Assembly: GCA_003641675.1 (NCBI GenBank)
Contig: QNBI01000013.1
Location: 1-13,454 of the forward strand
Source: Spirochaetota bacterium
GTDB lineage: Bacteria > Spirochaetota > Spirochaetia > SZUA-6
Direction of reading: 5' to 3'
DNA: 13,454 bases
How positions within the stretch are numbered: the stretch's first letter is position 1; every line of letters begins with the position of its first letter. Of this stretch, positions 6,957-13,454 are shown piece by piece. The notes beneath the pieces are model-generated. The model saw only the letters and a list, made by a program, of their open reading frames with translations, searched no databases and had not been told where the DNA came from. Position numbers and translations under genes: made by a program.

Positions 6957-8111
6957 CTACCTACATAAAGTCTTTATCGTTTCCGTGTAGACATTCGCTG
7001 CGTTTTTAAGCTGAGTAATATCCATCATCTCATCATTAGTATGACACAAACCGGCATCACCAGGTCCGTATTGTACCGCAGGAATACCTAAATCATTAAT
7101 TAAAAAATCCATTTCATTATAGCCATCTGTAAAATAAACTTTAGTTTCATTCTTTAATACCGACCTATGCGCATTTTTCACAGCAGTTACTATCTCTGAA
7201 TCCATATCTGTTAAAGCGGGCTTTAACCCTCTCTTTTTTATAGGCTCCCAGTTCCAGTCGGGCCTTGCAATCTCAGCTGTAACGTAAACATCGGGTATAT
7301 GGTTATACTTCTCAATAATCCCATGTATGTCTCTCATAATCTCTTCCTGCGTTTCTCCGGGGATTAATCTTCTATCGAACCAGAGGATACATTCATCCGG
7401 TACTATATTATATGCAACGCCTCCCTTTATGATACCAAGGTTTATCGTAGCCCTCGTTTTACCAATGCCTTTTATTTCGTGGACAGGAAAATCCATAGAT
7501 GTAATTTCACCAGCTGCCTTAATGCAGTATTCTACAGCGCTTACACCAAGCCAGGGTCTGCATCCGTGACTGGCCTTTCCCTTTACCATTATTTTTATCG
7601 GCATAGTTCCTTTACACCCTGTTCCCAATTTTAATCCAGAAGGCTCCGTAACAACTGCATAGTCCGCATGAATATCCATATCTTTAAGAAACATACTTCC
7701 TCTATGCTCGGATTCTTCATCTATAACACCAACAAAACCGACACCTGATGTTAGAGTTTCGTGCTCCGAAAGGATATTCTCAAAAGCAGTAATTACAGAA
7801 GCAATCCCGCCTTTCTGGTCCACAGAACCCCTGCCCCAAATATGATTATCTTTTATTATCGGTTCAAAGGGAGATTTCATTTTGTACGGTGGGACCGTAT
7901 CAATATGTGCATGAAAAAGTAATCCGAGTTTAGCATTAACATTTCCCGGAATTACAGCAAGTATATTAAATCTGCTTTTATCTACTTCGAACAGCTCTGT
8001 TTTACAACCTAATTTTTTAAAACGTTGAAACAGGTATTTCCCGATCTCACCTTCGCTGCCTGTAACACTTTTAATCTTAATGAGTCTTTTAAGTTCTTTA
8101 ACAACATCCAT
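6957..8111 (-). CDS. M20-family metallohydrolase (ArgE/DapE/YgeY-like)
   Basis: This 384-residue zinc-dependent hydrolase belongs to the acetylornithine deacetylase/succinyl-diaminopimelate desuccinylase superfamily and cleaves an amide or N-carbamoyl-type bond in the cytoplasm. Expected metal and catalytic residues are all visible: H69-x-D71 in HAHIDT, D98 in GRGSVDQKGG, the E132-E133 pair in IDEES, E156 in TEPSG, and H357 in LCHTND near the C-terminus. The dimerisation domain lies between, roughly residues 170-285. SVDQKGG, the FDRRL segment and the overall plan recall YgeY-type hydrolases found beside molybdenum hydroxylases in purine/selenium-linked clusters, which fits the neighbour directly downstream. 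ArgE or DapE proper is less likely because no arginine or lysine biosynthesis gene is near. The ATG start has AGGAG close upstream, in a 6-nt gap after the dehydrogenase gene. Confidence 0.85.
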   Translation of the reverse strand: MDVVKELKRLIKIKSVTGSEGEIGKYLFQRFKKLGCKTELFEVDKSRFNILAVIPGNVNAKLGLLFHAHIDTVPPYKMKSPFEPIIKDNHIWGRGSVDQKGGIASVITAFENILSEHETLTSGVGFVGVIDEESEHRGSMFLKDMDIHADYAVVTEPSGLKLGTGCKGTMPIKIMVKGKASHGCRPWLGVSAVEYCIKAAGEITSMDFPVHEIKGIGKTRATINLGIIKGGVAYNIVPDECILWFDRRLIPGETQEEIMRDIHGIIEKYNHIPDVYVTAEIARPDWNWEPIKKRGLKPALTDMDSEIVTAVKNAHRSVLKNETKVYFTDGYNEMDFLINDLGIPAVQYGPGDAGLCHTNDEMMDITQLKNAANVYTETIKTLCR

Positions 8112-8117
8112 ATACTC

Positions 8118-9098
8118 CTATTTTCTCCTCTTGTTCCATACCTCGCTATTAACAATAAACTCAGGATAATTTCCTTCCAAAACGTCAATTACACCTTTTA
8201 CTACTGCCATTCCCATCTTCATTTTTCCGTCATCCGTAAAACTACTAAGATGAGGAGTTACCACTGTATTATCCAGTTTAAATAACGGATTATCCGGATC
8301 GGGAGGTTCTTTTTCGTATACGTCAAGACCGGCGGATTGTATTTCGCCGTTTTTTAAAGCTTCTATAAGCGCCTGTTCATCTACAATTTTTCCTCTGGCG
8401 GTATTTATAAAGATAGCCTCCTTCTTCATCCTTTTAAATTCCTGTTTTCCGATAAACTTTTCCGTATCTTCCGTGTAAGGTATATGGAGAGAAATAACAT
8501 CCGATGTTTCCAACAATTCGTTTAAATCGGCAACCAATGAAAAATTCCCTTTAAGTAAATCGGTATCCTTATCAAAAAACGGATCATAAATGTGTATTTT
8601 CATACCAAGCCCTGCTCCGGCAATCTCTGCGACCCGTTTTCCTATTCTACCCGCCCCTATAAGTCCGAGCGTTTTGCCCTTTAGCTCCATTCCTGTAACC
8701 CTGGTTCTAATTCCAAAATCGCCATCCTTCCTCAGTGCTCTTTCAACAAACTCTATTTTTTTGGCAAGCATCAGCATAAAAGCGATTACATGCTCCGCCA
8801 CGGACTCGGTTGGTCCATTTGGGGCATAAACAACAGGAATTCCTTCCTTTGTCGCAGCTTTTATGTCAACACTGTCATATCCGACTCCCGGACGGCCTAT
8901 CACCCTAAGATTTTTTGCAATTGATATCATTTCTTCCGTCATTTTAAGCGCAACAGAACAGATTACCGCATCCACAGTTTTAATGGAATCTTTCAGCGCT
9001 TTTTTATCATCATTGTAAATCTTTACAACCTCAGCATAGCTCTCCAATTCTGCAAGCGCCTTTTTATGTAAAGGCCTGTCAATTAATACTCTTTTCAT
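8118..9098 (-). CDS. D-isomer-specific 2-hydroxyacid dehydrogenase (phosphoglycerate dehydrogenase-like)
   Basis: This 326-residue NAD-dependent oxidoreductase interconverts a 2-oxo acid and a D-2-hydroxy acid. The Rossmann motif GLIGAGRIG gives G148, G150 and G153. The catalytic set is R235 in NTARGK, E264 in YEKEP and H283 in TPHLSS. The His motif reads PHLSSFT where PHxGxxT is usual, so the substrate pocket may be atypical. There is no C-terminal ACT domain, so it is not a full regulatory serine-pathway SerA. The start chosen is the ATG at 9098, which follows an AAAGGAGAG ribosome site; a longer reading from 9128 has no good site and would extend deeper into the regulator gene. With this start it overlaps the gntR-type gene by 20 bp. 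Its place between catabolic enzymes points to a hydroxy- or oxo-acid intermediate in the pathway. Confidence 0.9.
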   Translation of the reverse strand: MKRVLIDRPLHKKALAELESYAEVVKIYNDDKKALKDSIKTVDAVICSVALKMTEEMISIAKNLRVIGRPGVGYDSVDIKAATKEGIPVVYAPNGPTESVAEHVIAFMLMLAKKIEFVERALRKDGDFGIRTRVTGMELKGKTLGLIGAGRIGKRVAEIAGAGLGMKIHIYDPFFDKDTDLLKGNFSLVADLNELLETSDVISLHIPYTEDTEKFIGKQEFKRMKKEAIFINTARGKIVDEQALIEALKNGEIQSAGLDVYEKEPPDPDNPLFKLDNTVVTPHLSSFTDDGKMKMGMAVVKGVIDVLEGNYPEFIVNSEVWNKRRK

Positions 9099-9798
9099 TA
9101 CTGTTTTTTCTCTCCTTTTTATAAGCATATTCTAGATATATACGCCGTGTATGTTTCAGCAGTGCAAGCATGGCGTCTCTTGCACCTATAGCATTCCGCT
9201 CTTTTATTCTGTCCAGAATTTCTCTATGCATTTCAACCCCTTTTAATGTATGCTCCACAGACTTAATAAAATTTTCAAGCGAAGCATGAAGTACATAGGA
9301 AAATTTCTCAAGAAAGGGGTTTTTAGTACTTTTAACAAGTGCCGAATGAAACTCAAGATCATACTGATAATAATCGGGCGTTTTGTTTCTAACCGAATTT
9401 TCAAGTTTATCCAGATAGATATCCATTTTCCTAATATCCTCGCCATCCGCTTTCTTGGATGATAAAACAGCTACACCAACATCCAGAACTTCGCGTGCTT
9501 CCATAAGATCCCTTATATTTGTCTCTGAATATATTGATAAATTAATGAATTTAGATAAAGGGACAGAATTATTTTCGGTTATATAAGTGCCTGCGCCTTG
9601 TTTGATCTTAACAAATCCCATAGCCTGAAGTATCTGCAGGCCTTCTCTTATGGAAGAAACTCCGACATTTAATACTCTGGCGAGGTCCCTCTGTGAATTG
9701 AGTTTCTGCCCCCACTTTAATTCTCCTTTAGAGAGCATGTTTAATATTTTTTCAGCAACCGCATCGGCAACGGTAAGCGTTTTTATAGGATCTATCAA
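9079..9798 (-). CDS. GntR-family transcriptional regulator, FadR/FCD subfamily
   Basis: This 239-residue DNA-binding regulator has an N-terminal winged helix-turn-helix (about 8-75), including the SQRDLARVLNVGVSSIREGL recognition region and a GAGTYI wing. A helical FCD effector domain follows. D147, H151, H191 and H216 match the usual metal-ligand pattern of FCD proteins, which commonly sense organic acids. The start is TTG, preceded by AGGAGG with 7-nt spacing; the nearer ATG in that stretch is out of frame and stops at once. It lies mid-operon, 29 nt after the PreA-like gene and overlapping the dehydrogenase gene, so it probably controls the operon it belongs to. The operator should be upstream of the operon, outside this window. 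Confidence 0.92.
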   Translation of the reverse strand: MIDPIKTLTVADAVAEKILNMLSKGELKWGQKLNSQRDLARVLNVGVSSIREGLQILQAMGFVKIKQGAGTYITENNSVPLSKFINLSIYSETNIRDLMEAREVLDVGVAVLSSKKADGEDIRKMDIYLDKLENSVRNKTPDYYQYDLEFHSALVKSTKNPFLEKFSYVLHASLENFIKSVEHTLKGVEMHREILDRIKERNAIGARDAMLALLKHTRRIYLEYAYKKERKNSNEKSIN

Positions 9799-9827
9799 AA
9801 CATTTCCTCCTTAATATTTAACTATAC

Positions 9828-10901
9828 CTATTTAAAGGTTACTGCATTTACAGGACATACACTTTCACATAACCCGCAGCCCACACAAGAAATTCTGTTA
9901 ACGGTATAGCTCTTTAAATTTTTACTTATCGCACCAGGGTAACATACCTTTTCGCAAGCCCCGCACATTGTACATATATCAGAGTTTATCCATGCCCTCA
10001 TATTAGCCGATACTTTTCTCTCTTCGACAATCTTATGTGTAATTCCTCTTAAATCTGAAATATTCCCTATATCTTTCTTTTTTAGATAACTTTTAAGATC
10101 TTTTTCCACCTTATTAAAAATGCCAGGGCCTTTAAGGAGAGGTTCGGAAACCATTCCCACACCCGTAGCGCCGGCCATTATCATTTGGAGTGCAGATCTA
10201 TAATCTGTAACACCGCCTACGCCTACAACAGGTACATTCACGAACCTCGAGATTTCATATATGTATTTAAGAGTAACAGGTAGAATATAGCGTCCTGACA
10301 GATAACCAGAGCCATCGACACTTCCAAGTAAAGGCTCTCCTGTTTCTATATCTATGGAAAGTATCGGCCCTATGGAATCCATTGCTGCTATAGCATCCAC
10401 TCCTGCCCTAACCAGACTTTTTAACACCTTTTCCATATCATGAATAAAAGGCGGCAGTTTAACCATAATAGGAACTTTTAATTTTGTTCTAGCAAGTCTA
10501 ACAGTTTTTATTAACTCATTGGAATTATAATCTACAAATGAAACAGCTTTAGAACCCGCCTTAACAAGTTCCACGGCCATTTCTACGGCAGTATCCGGTT
10601 TAACATAGTTTTTCGCTATACTGGTTACCAATGGGACATTAATATCCAGCTTACTTATTACGTCAAGCCACTCATTCATCCCTATACAGGACCAGTCTGC
10701 ATTTATCAGACTCCGCTCGTACTTTCGAATAAAAGGAACAGGAGAGATAGCAGGCTTAAGCCTTATACCCTTTGTAAAAATAAGCCCTATTCTGTATTCG
10801 GATACTAATTTTAGCAGTTCAAAATCCCCCGAAAGCGGACCTTCCGAAAGCATTAGAGGATTTTTTAATCTAAATCCTAGAAAATCAATTGAAAGCGACA
10901 T
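9828..10901 (-). CDS. dihydroorotate/dihydropyrimidine dehydrogenase-like protein with C-terminal 2x[4Fe-4S] domain (PreA-like)
   Basis: This 357-residue protein has an FMN-binding TIM barrel of the dihydroorotate dehydrogenase class (about 3-275) joined to a bacterial-type ferredoxin domain. The ferredoxin cysteines are C310, C313, C316, C320 and C339, C342, C345, C349. Barrel motifs include MVKLPPF (K148), GYLSGRYILP at 199-208, and a phosphate-binding region around GVGGV (227-231) and GATGVGM (244-250). The domain order matches PreA or the C-terminal half of dihydropyrimidine dehydrogenase. Oddly, where relatives have NxSCPx followed by a long active-site loop, this protein reads SFVDYNSNEL (121-130) and then goes straight to the next helix, so the catalytic Cys/Ser loop looks deleted. 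The start is the ATG at 10901 with GAGGAAGAA before it, 11 nt after the polyferredoxin stop; a longer reading from 10967 would overlap that gene. Actual substrate unknown. Confidence 0.85.
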   Translation of the reverse strand: MSLSIDFLGFRLKNPLMLSEGPLSGDFELLKLVSEYRIGLIFTKGIRLKPAISPVPFIRKYERSLINADWSCIGMNEWLDVISKLDINVPLVTSIAKNYVKPDTAVEMAVELVKAGSKAVSFVDYNSNELIKTVRLARTKLKVPIMVKLPPFIHDMEKVLKSLVRAGVDAIAAMDSIGPILSIDIETGEPLLGSVDGSGYLSGRYILPVTLKYIYEISRFVNVPVVGVGGVTDYRSALQMIMAGATGVGMVSEPLLKGPGIFNKVEKDLKSYLKKKDIGNISDLRGITHKIVEERKVSANMRAWINSDICTMCGACEKVCYPGAISKNLKSYTVNRISCVGCGLCESVCPVNAVTFK

Positions 10902-10912
10902 TTCTTCCTCAG

Positions 10913-11293
10913 TTATTCCCTTATACTTAAGGCATTTTCCGGACAGGCAGAAATACATGCCCCGCATTGATCACACATTAAAGCTTTATCACCTTCCGGT
11001 GAAAGAAAAACCCTGTTGCACACCTCCGTACATGCACCGCATCCGTTGCATTTATCATAAATTACACGAATCCCTTTTTCATCATGTATTATTGCATTCT
11101 CCGGACAAGCTGAAATACACACAGGATTCCTGCACTGCACGCAGACCAGGTATTGAAGTTTAATTACATCCCGTCTGTATATTCTAATCCTGCTTTTTGC
11201 CCGGTTTACAACACCTTCTTTTGCCATGGAGCATGCTGCTTCACATATCCTGCAGCCCGTACATAATGTTTTGTCAATACGCAGATAGCTCAA
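10913..11293 (-). CDS. polyferredoxin with four [4Fe-4S] clusters, electron-transfer partner of the tungsten oxidoreductase
   Basis: This small 126-residue iron-sulphur protein is of the HycB/DMSO-reductase-B/AorA type. It has exactly sixteen cysteines in four sets: C11/14/17/21, C51/54/59/63, C82/85/88/92 and C107/110/113/117, enough for four [4Fe-4S] clusters. No signal peptide or membrane segment is present, so it is cytoplasmic. The start is a TTG whose last bases overlap the oxidoreductase stop (TTGA), with GAGGA a few nt upstream; there is no nearby ATG. The tight coupling to the tungsten enzyme matches the AorA-AorB arrangement known in Aromatoleum-type aldehyde oxidoreductases, where the small subunit carries electrons from the tungsten subunit. 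The next gene carries two further clusters, so a chain of iron-sulphur proteins is likely. Confidence 0.9.
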   Translation of the reverse strand: MSYLRIDKTLCTGCRICEAACSMAKEGVVNRAKSRIRIYRRDVIKLQYLVCVQCRNPVCISACPENAIIHDEKGIRVIYDKCNGCGACTEVCNRVFLSPEGDKALMCDQCGACISACPENALSIRE

Positions 11294-13062
11294 ATTAAAT
11301 CCTCGATTTCCAGTCTTTTTAATGTCGATTCCAGAGGCGCTCCATTCTTCGACCAGCCCCGAAACTCATAATATTTATCCAGCATATAATCCTGCTTTGA
11401 TTTACTCATTACCTTTCCCTTTAACGGCCCTTTTTTTATTCCTTCCTTTGCAAATTTTTCCGGAAGATAATCATCGTCTCTTGTAATACCCTCTCTTAGG
11501 TTAAATATCCTCGAAAGGTTCCATATCCTTTCTCCTGCAAGCCTCATTTTTTTTAATGTCCAGTTTTCACCCGTAGATATGCTTACCATTTCCGGCAGGA
11601 TATCATTTAGCAAGCCTATTCCATAGGCAAACTGGCAAACAATTATACTCTCCTCTGCAGCTTTTTCATCCTGCTGTTCCTTGACAAATTTAACCCTCCC
11701 GTCCGTATCATCGGCATCCCAGACTCCTGCAAGTTCTCTGCCCAAAGGCCATGAACGCAGATGGCAGGCTCCTCTGTCCGCCGTCATATACACTAATGCC
11801 GTACCCTCCGAACACCGCGGATCATAGGCGGGTATTCCCATGCCTTTCACCTGTGGAATAAAATAGGATATTCCAAGCTCCCTGCCTGCAGATTTTAACC
11901 CCTCTGCAAGTATATTACCGATACCTTTTCTAAAAGTAATATCTCTCAGGAGTTTTAATACTACATAGCGCTTTTTTCCCGAGCCTTCCTTTCCAGCCTT
12001 CCCCGTGGCAAGCACCGCTCCTAATAATGAGCCTGCCGATATAGTATCCAACCCGTATTCATTACAGTAGTAGTTAAACTCAGCAATTAAATCCGGATCA
12101 AGTATGCCAAGATTGGGCCCGAAAAGCCCGATAGTTTCATATTCCGGTCCCTCAAGTTCTATTTTCCCTTTCCCGTAACCTTTTGCACATGCTACAGGAC
12201 ATTCACCGCAAGAAAGCCTCTGAACTGTAAGATTTTCGAATGCCTTTTCGTCAATGGAATTTACCGAAGGCAGCTGCCCTTCTGTAAAATTATTTACAGG
12301 CATTAAGCCGTTCATATTAACAGGAGCAACAGACCTCGGAGTTCCGTATTGTCTCTGTTCGGCGACCCATGGATTATCAAAAATAATTTTATTTGCTTTT
12401 TTTACTGCCTTTATAAAATTCTTTAAATCAGCGATAGGAATATCTCTGGTTCCTCTTACGGCAATGGCTTTGATCTTTTTAGACCCTAAAACTGCTCCGC
12501 TCCCGCCCCTTGCCGCATTTCTTGAATAATCGTTTGAAATACTTGCAAATCTTACAAGGTTCTCACCTGCAGGACCTATAGACATAACCCGCACACCGGG
12601 TTCGCCGAGCATTTGCCGCACTTTGTTTTCCGTTTCGTAGATATGCATTCCCCACAGATTAGAAGCGTCAATAAACGATACCTTATTATTATGGATATAA
12701 ATTACAACCGGTTTTCCAGATACTCCCTCAAAAATTACAACATCATTCCCGGTAGCTTTTAATTCCTCTGCAAAGTGTCCTCCTGAATTGCAGTCGAGAT
12801 AAATACCGGTTAAGGGAGATTTTGTCACTATTTCTATTCTGGAAGAAGCTGGTGCTGTTGTACCGTTAAGAGGGGCTGTTGAAATAATAAACTTATTCAA
12901 AGGGCCCAGCGGATCGATACCCTGCTTAATTTCTTTAAGAAGATACGCAGTGCCTATCCCCTTTCCTCCGAGGAACTTCTTTTCATACTCCTGCGGTATT
13001 TCTTCCTGCTTATAAGACTGACTATCAAGATTAATCCTTAATAAGGTATGATACCGTGCCAT
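11290..13062 (-). CDS. aor: tungsten-containing aldehyde:ferredoxin oxidoreductase
   Basis: This 590-residue tungstopterin enzyme oxidises an aldehyde to the acid, or runs in reverse, with low-potential ferredoxin. Visible motifs are LGGKGIGTAYL (31-41), GPAGENLVRFASI (163-175) and RGGSGAVLGSKKIKAI (185-200), which fit the pterin-binding N-terminal domain. The [4Fe-4S] ligands are C285, C288, C292 and a fourth, C476, within VCQF. E309 in EYETIGLFG and H434 in GACHLRSW match the conserved active-site Glu and His of the archaeal enzyme. Length is normal for the family. The usual DxxGLC around the last cysteine reads ESIIVC, so this is not a close copy of the best-known enzymes. The ATG follows the amidohydrolase stop with no gap, and the stop overlaps the polyferredoxin start. 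The specific aldehyde is unknown. Confidence 0.93.
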   Translation of the reverse strand: MARYHTLLRINLDSQSYKQEEIPQEYEKKFLGGKGIGTAYLLKEIKQGIDPLGPLNKFIISTAPLNGTTAPASSRIEIVTKSPLTGIYLDCNSGGHFAEELKATGNDVVIFEGVSGKPVVIYIHNNKVSFIDASNLWGMHIYETENKVRQMLGEPGVRVMSIGPAGENLVRFASISNDYSRNAARGGSGAVLGSKKIKAIAVRGTRDIPIADLKNFIKAVKKANKIIFDNPWVAEQRQYGTPRSVAPVNMNGLMPVNNFTEGQLPSVNSIDEKAFENLTVQRLSCGECPVACAKGYGKGKIELEGPEYETIGLFGPNLGILDPDLIAEFNYYCNEYGLDTISAGSLLGAVLATGKAGKEGSGKKRYVVLKLLRDITFRKGIGNILAEGLKSAGRELGISYFIPQVKGMGIPAYDPRCSEGTALVYMTADRGACHLRSWPLGRELAGVWDADDTDGRVKFVKEQQDEKAAEESIIVCQFAYGIGLLNDILPEMVSISTGENWTLKKMRLAGERIWNLSRIFNLREGITRDDDYLPEKFAKEGIKKGPLKGKVMSKSKQDYMLDKYYEFRGWSKNGAPLESTLKRLEIEDLI

Positions 13063-13454
13063 TTAAACCATTCTCCACGAAGCTCTGCTGTCCGGCCATT
13101 TTGCATTTAAAAGCAAATCCACATCCTTTCCGGCTTTTTTATAGAGGTCTTCCCTTAGCCTGTCCGCATTCTCCATTACTTTTTGTTCATCCAGCAGAAG
13201 AACTTTCTTGTTTTCCATTATAATCCTTCCATCCACAATACTGGTAACAACATCGCTTCCTTTAGCACTATAAACAATCTTTGGTACAGGTTTACCGCCG
13301 GGCATAATATGAGGCTGTTTGTAATCCACCAGAATAATATCGGCCCTTTTTCCCGCTTCAAGAGAACCTGTTATATCATCCAGCCTAAGCACTTTCGCTC
13401 CGTCGATTGTAAGCATTTCCAACGCCTTTTCGGCAGTAAGAGCTTCGGCATCCA
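13063..13454 (-). CDS. amidohydrolase (cytosine deaminase/SsnA/atrazine-hydrolase-like), C-terminal part
   Basis: This is the C-terminal part of a metal-dependent amidohydrolase, a superfamily that deaminates or hydrolyses purines, pyrimidines, triazines and related rings. The frame is open to the right edge: the residues before the TTG at 13422 read DAEALTAEKAL, so the TTG is not the start and the N-terminus, with the metal-binding HxH, is outside. LTAEKALEMLTIDGAKVL, GSLEAGKRADIILVD and GSDVVTSIVDGRIIMEN are standard elements of the end of the barrel and the C-terminal beta-sandwich in the SsnA/5-methylthioadenosine deaminase/TrzN group. The substrate cannot be fixed without the missing active site. 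It is the most upstream gene of the operon that is visible, abutting the aldehyde oxidoreductase with no gap. Confidence 0.85.
   Translation of the reverse strand, partial: DAEALTAEKALEMLTIDGAKVLRLDDITGSLEAGKRADIILVDYKQPHIMPGGKPVPKIVYSAKGSDVVTSIVDGRIIMENKKVLLLDEQKVMENADRLREDLYKKAGKDVDLLLNAKWPDSRASWRMV

Noticed and set aside
9099..9128. Longer start for the hydroxyacid dehydrogenase
   Set aside because: The extra ten residues lie inside the regulator gene, do not resemble the family N-terminus, and the ATG at 9098 has the good ribosome site.
10902..10967. Longer start for the PreA-like gene
   Set aside because: It would overlap the cysteine-rich end of the polyferredoxin gene; the ATG at 10901 has GAGG at proper spacing and begins at the family's usual N-terminus.
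1..13454. CRISPR arrays, insertion sequences, tRNA or rRNA genes
   Set aside because: No regularly spaced direct repeats, no transposase-like protein with inverted repeats, and no cloverleaf or rRNA-like stretch were seen on either strand.

Overview
The window comes from an anaerobic bacterium of moderately low GC content. Evidence for anaerobic life is an oxygen-sensitive class III ribonucleotide reductase with its radical-SAM activase, a tungsten-type aldehyde:ferredoxin oxidoreductase and several [4Fe-4S] ferredoxin modules. Strong AGGAGG-type ribosome binding sites, occasional TTG starts and tightly packed, overlapping genes fit a fermentative or syntrophic Clostridia/Thermoanaerobacterales-like or Thermotogota-like organism. 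The lineage is a guess from gene content, not something the sequence proves.

Layout, left to right. (1) 1-885, plus strand: the 3' end of a GH13 alpha-glucosidase-type gene, cut by the left edge. (2) 870-3652, minus strand: nrdD then nrdG, coupled by an ATGA overlap; nrdG converges on the glucosidase gene and overlaps its tail by 16 bp. (3) 3653-4168: a 516-nt gene-free stretch that carries the nrdDG promoter, a cobalamin (B12) riboswitch, terminator-like hairpins and the nrdD ribosome binding site, all on the minus strand. (4) 4169-13454, minus strand: eight genes spaced 29 nt or less apart or overlapping, so almost certainly one operon whose promoter lies beyond the right edge. In transcription order: an amidohydrolase (cut by the right edge), a tungsten aldehyde:ferredoxin oxidoreductase, a four-cluster ferredoxin, a dihydroorotate/dihydropyrimidine-dehydrogenase-like protein with a C-terminal ferredoxin domain, a GntR/FCD regulator, a D-2-hydroxyacid dehydrogenase, an M20 hydrolase, and a fused [2Fe-2S]/molybdopterin hydroxylase.

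How they may work together. The nrdDG block makes deoxynucleotides without oxygen and without B12. A B12 riboswitch in front of it suggests the cell also owns a B12-dependent class II reductase and shuts nrdDG down when cobalamin is plentiful. The eight-gene block looks catabolic. A deaminase/hydrolase-type amidohydrolase, an M20 amide hydrolase, a molybdenum hydroxylase and a PreA-like protein recall the anaerobic purine/selenium-linked clusters (ssnA, ygeY, xdhD, ygfK types), but here they are joined by a tungsten oxidoreductase with its own polyferredoxin and by a hydroxyacid dehydrogenase. This combination may be a distinct anaerobic route for a nitrogen-containing compound that passes through an aldehyde and a 2-hydroxy acid. 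The substrate cannot be read from sequence alone.
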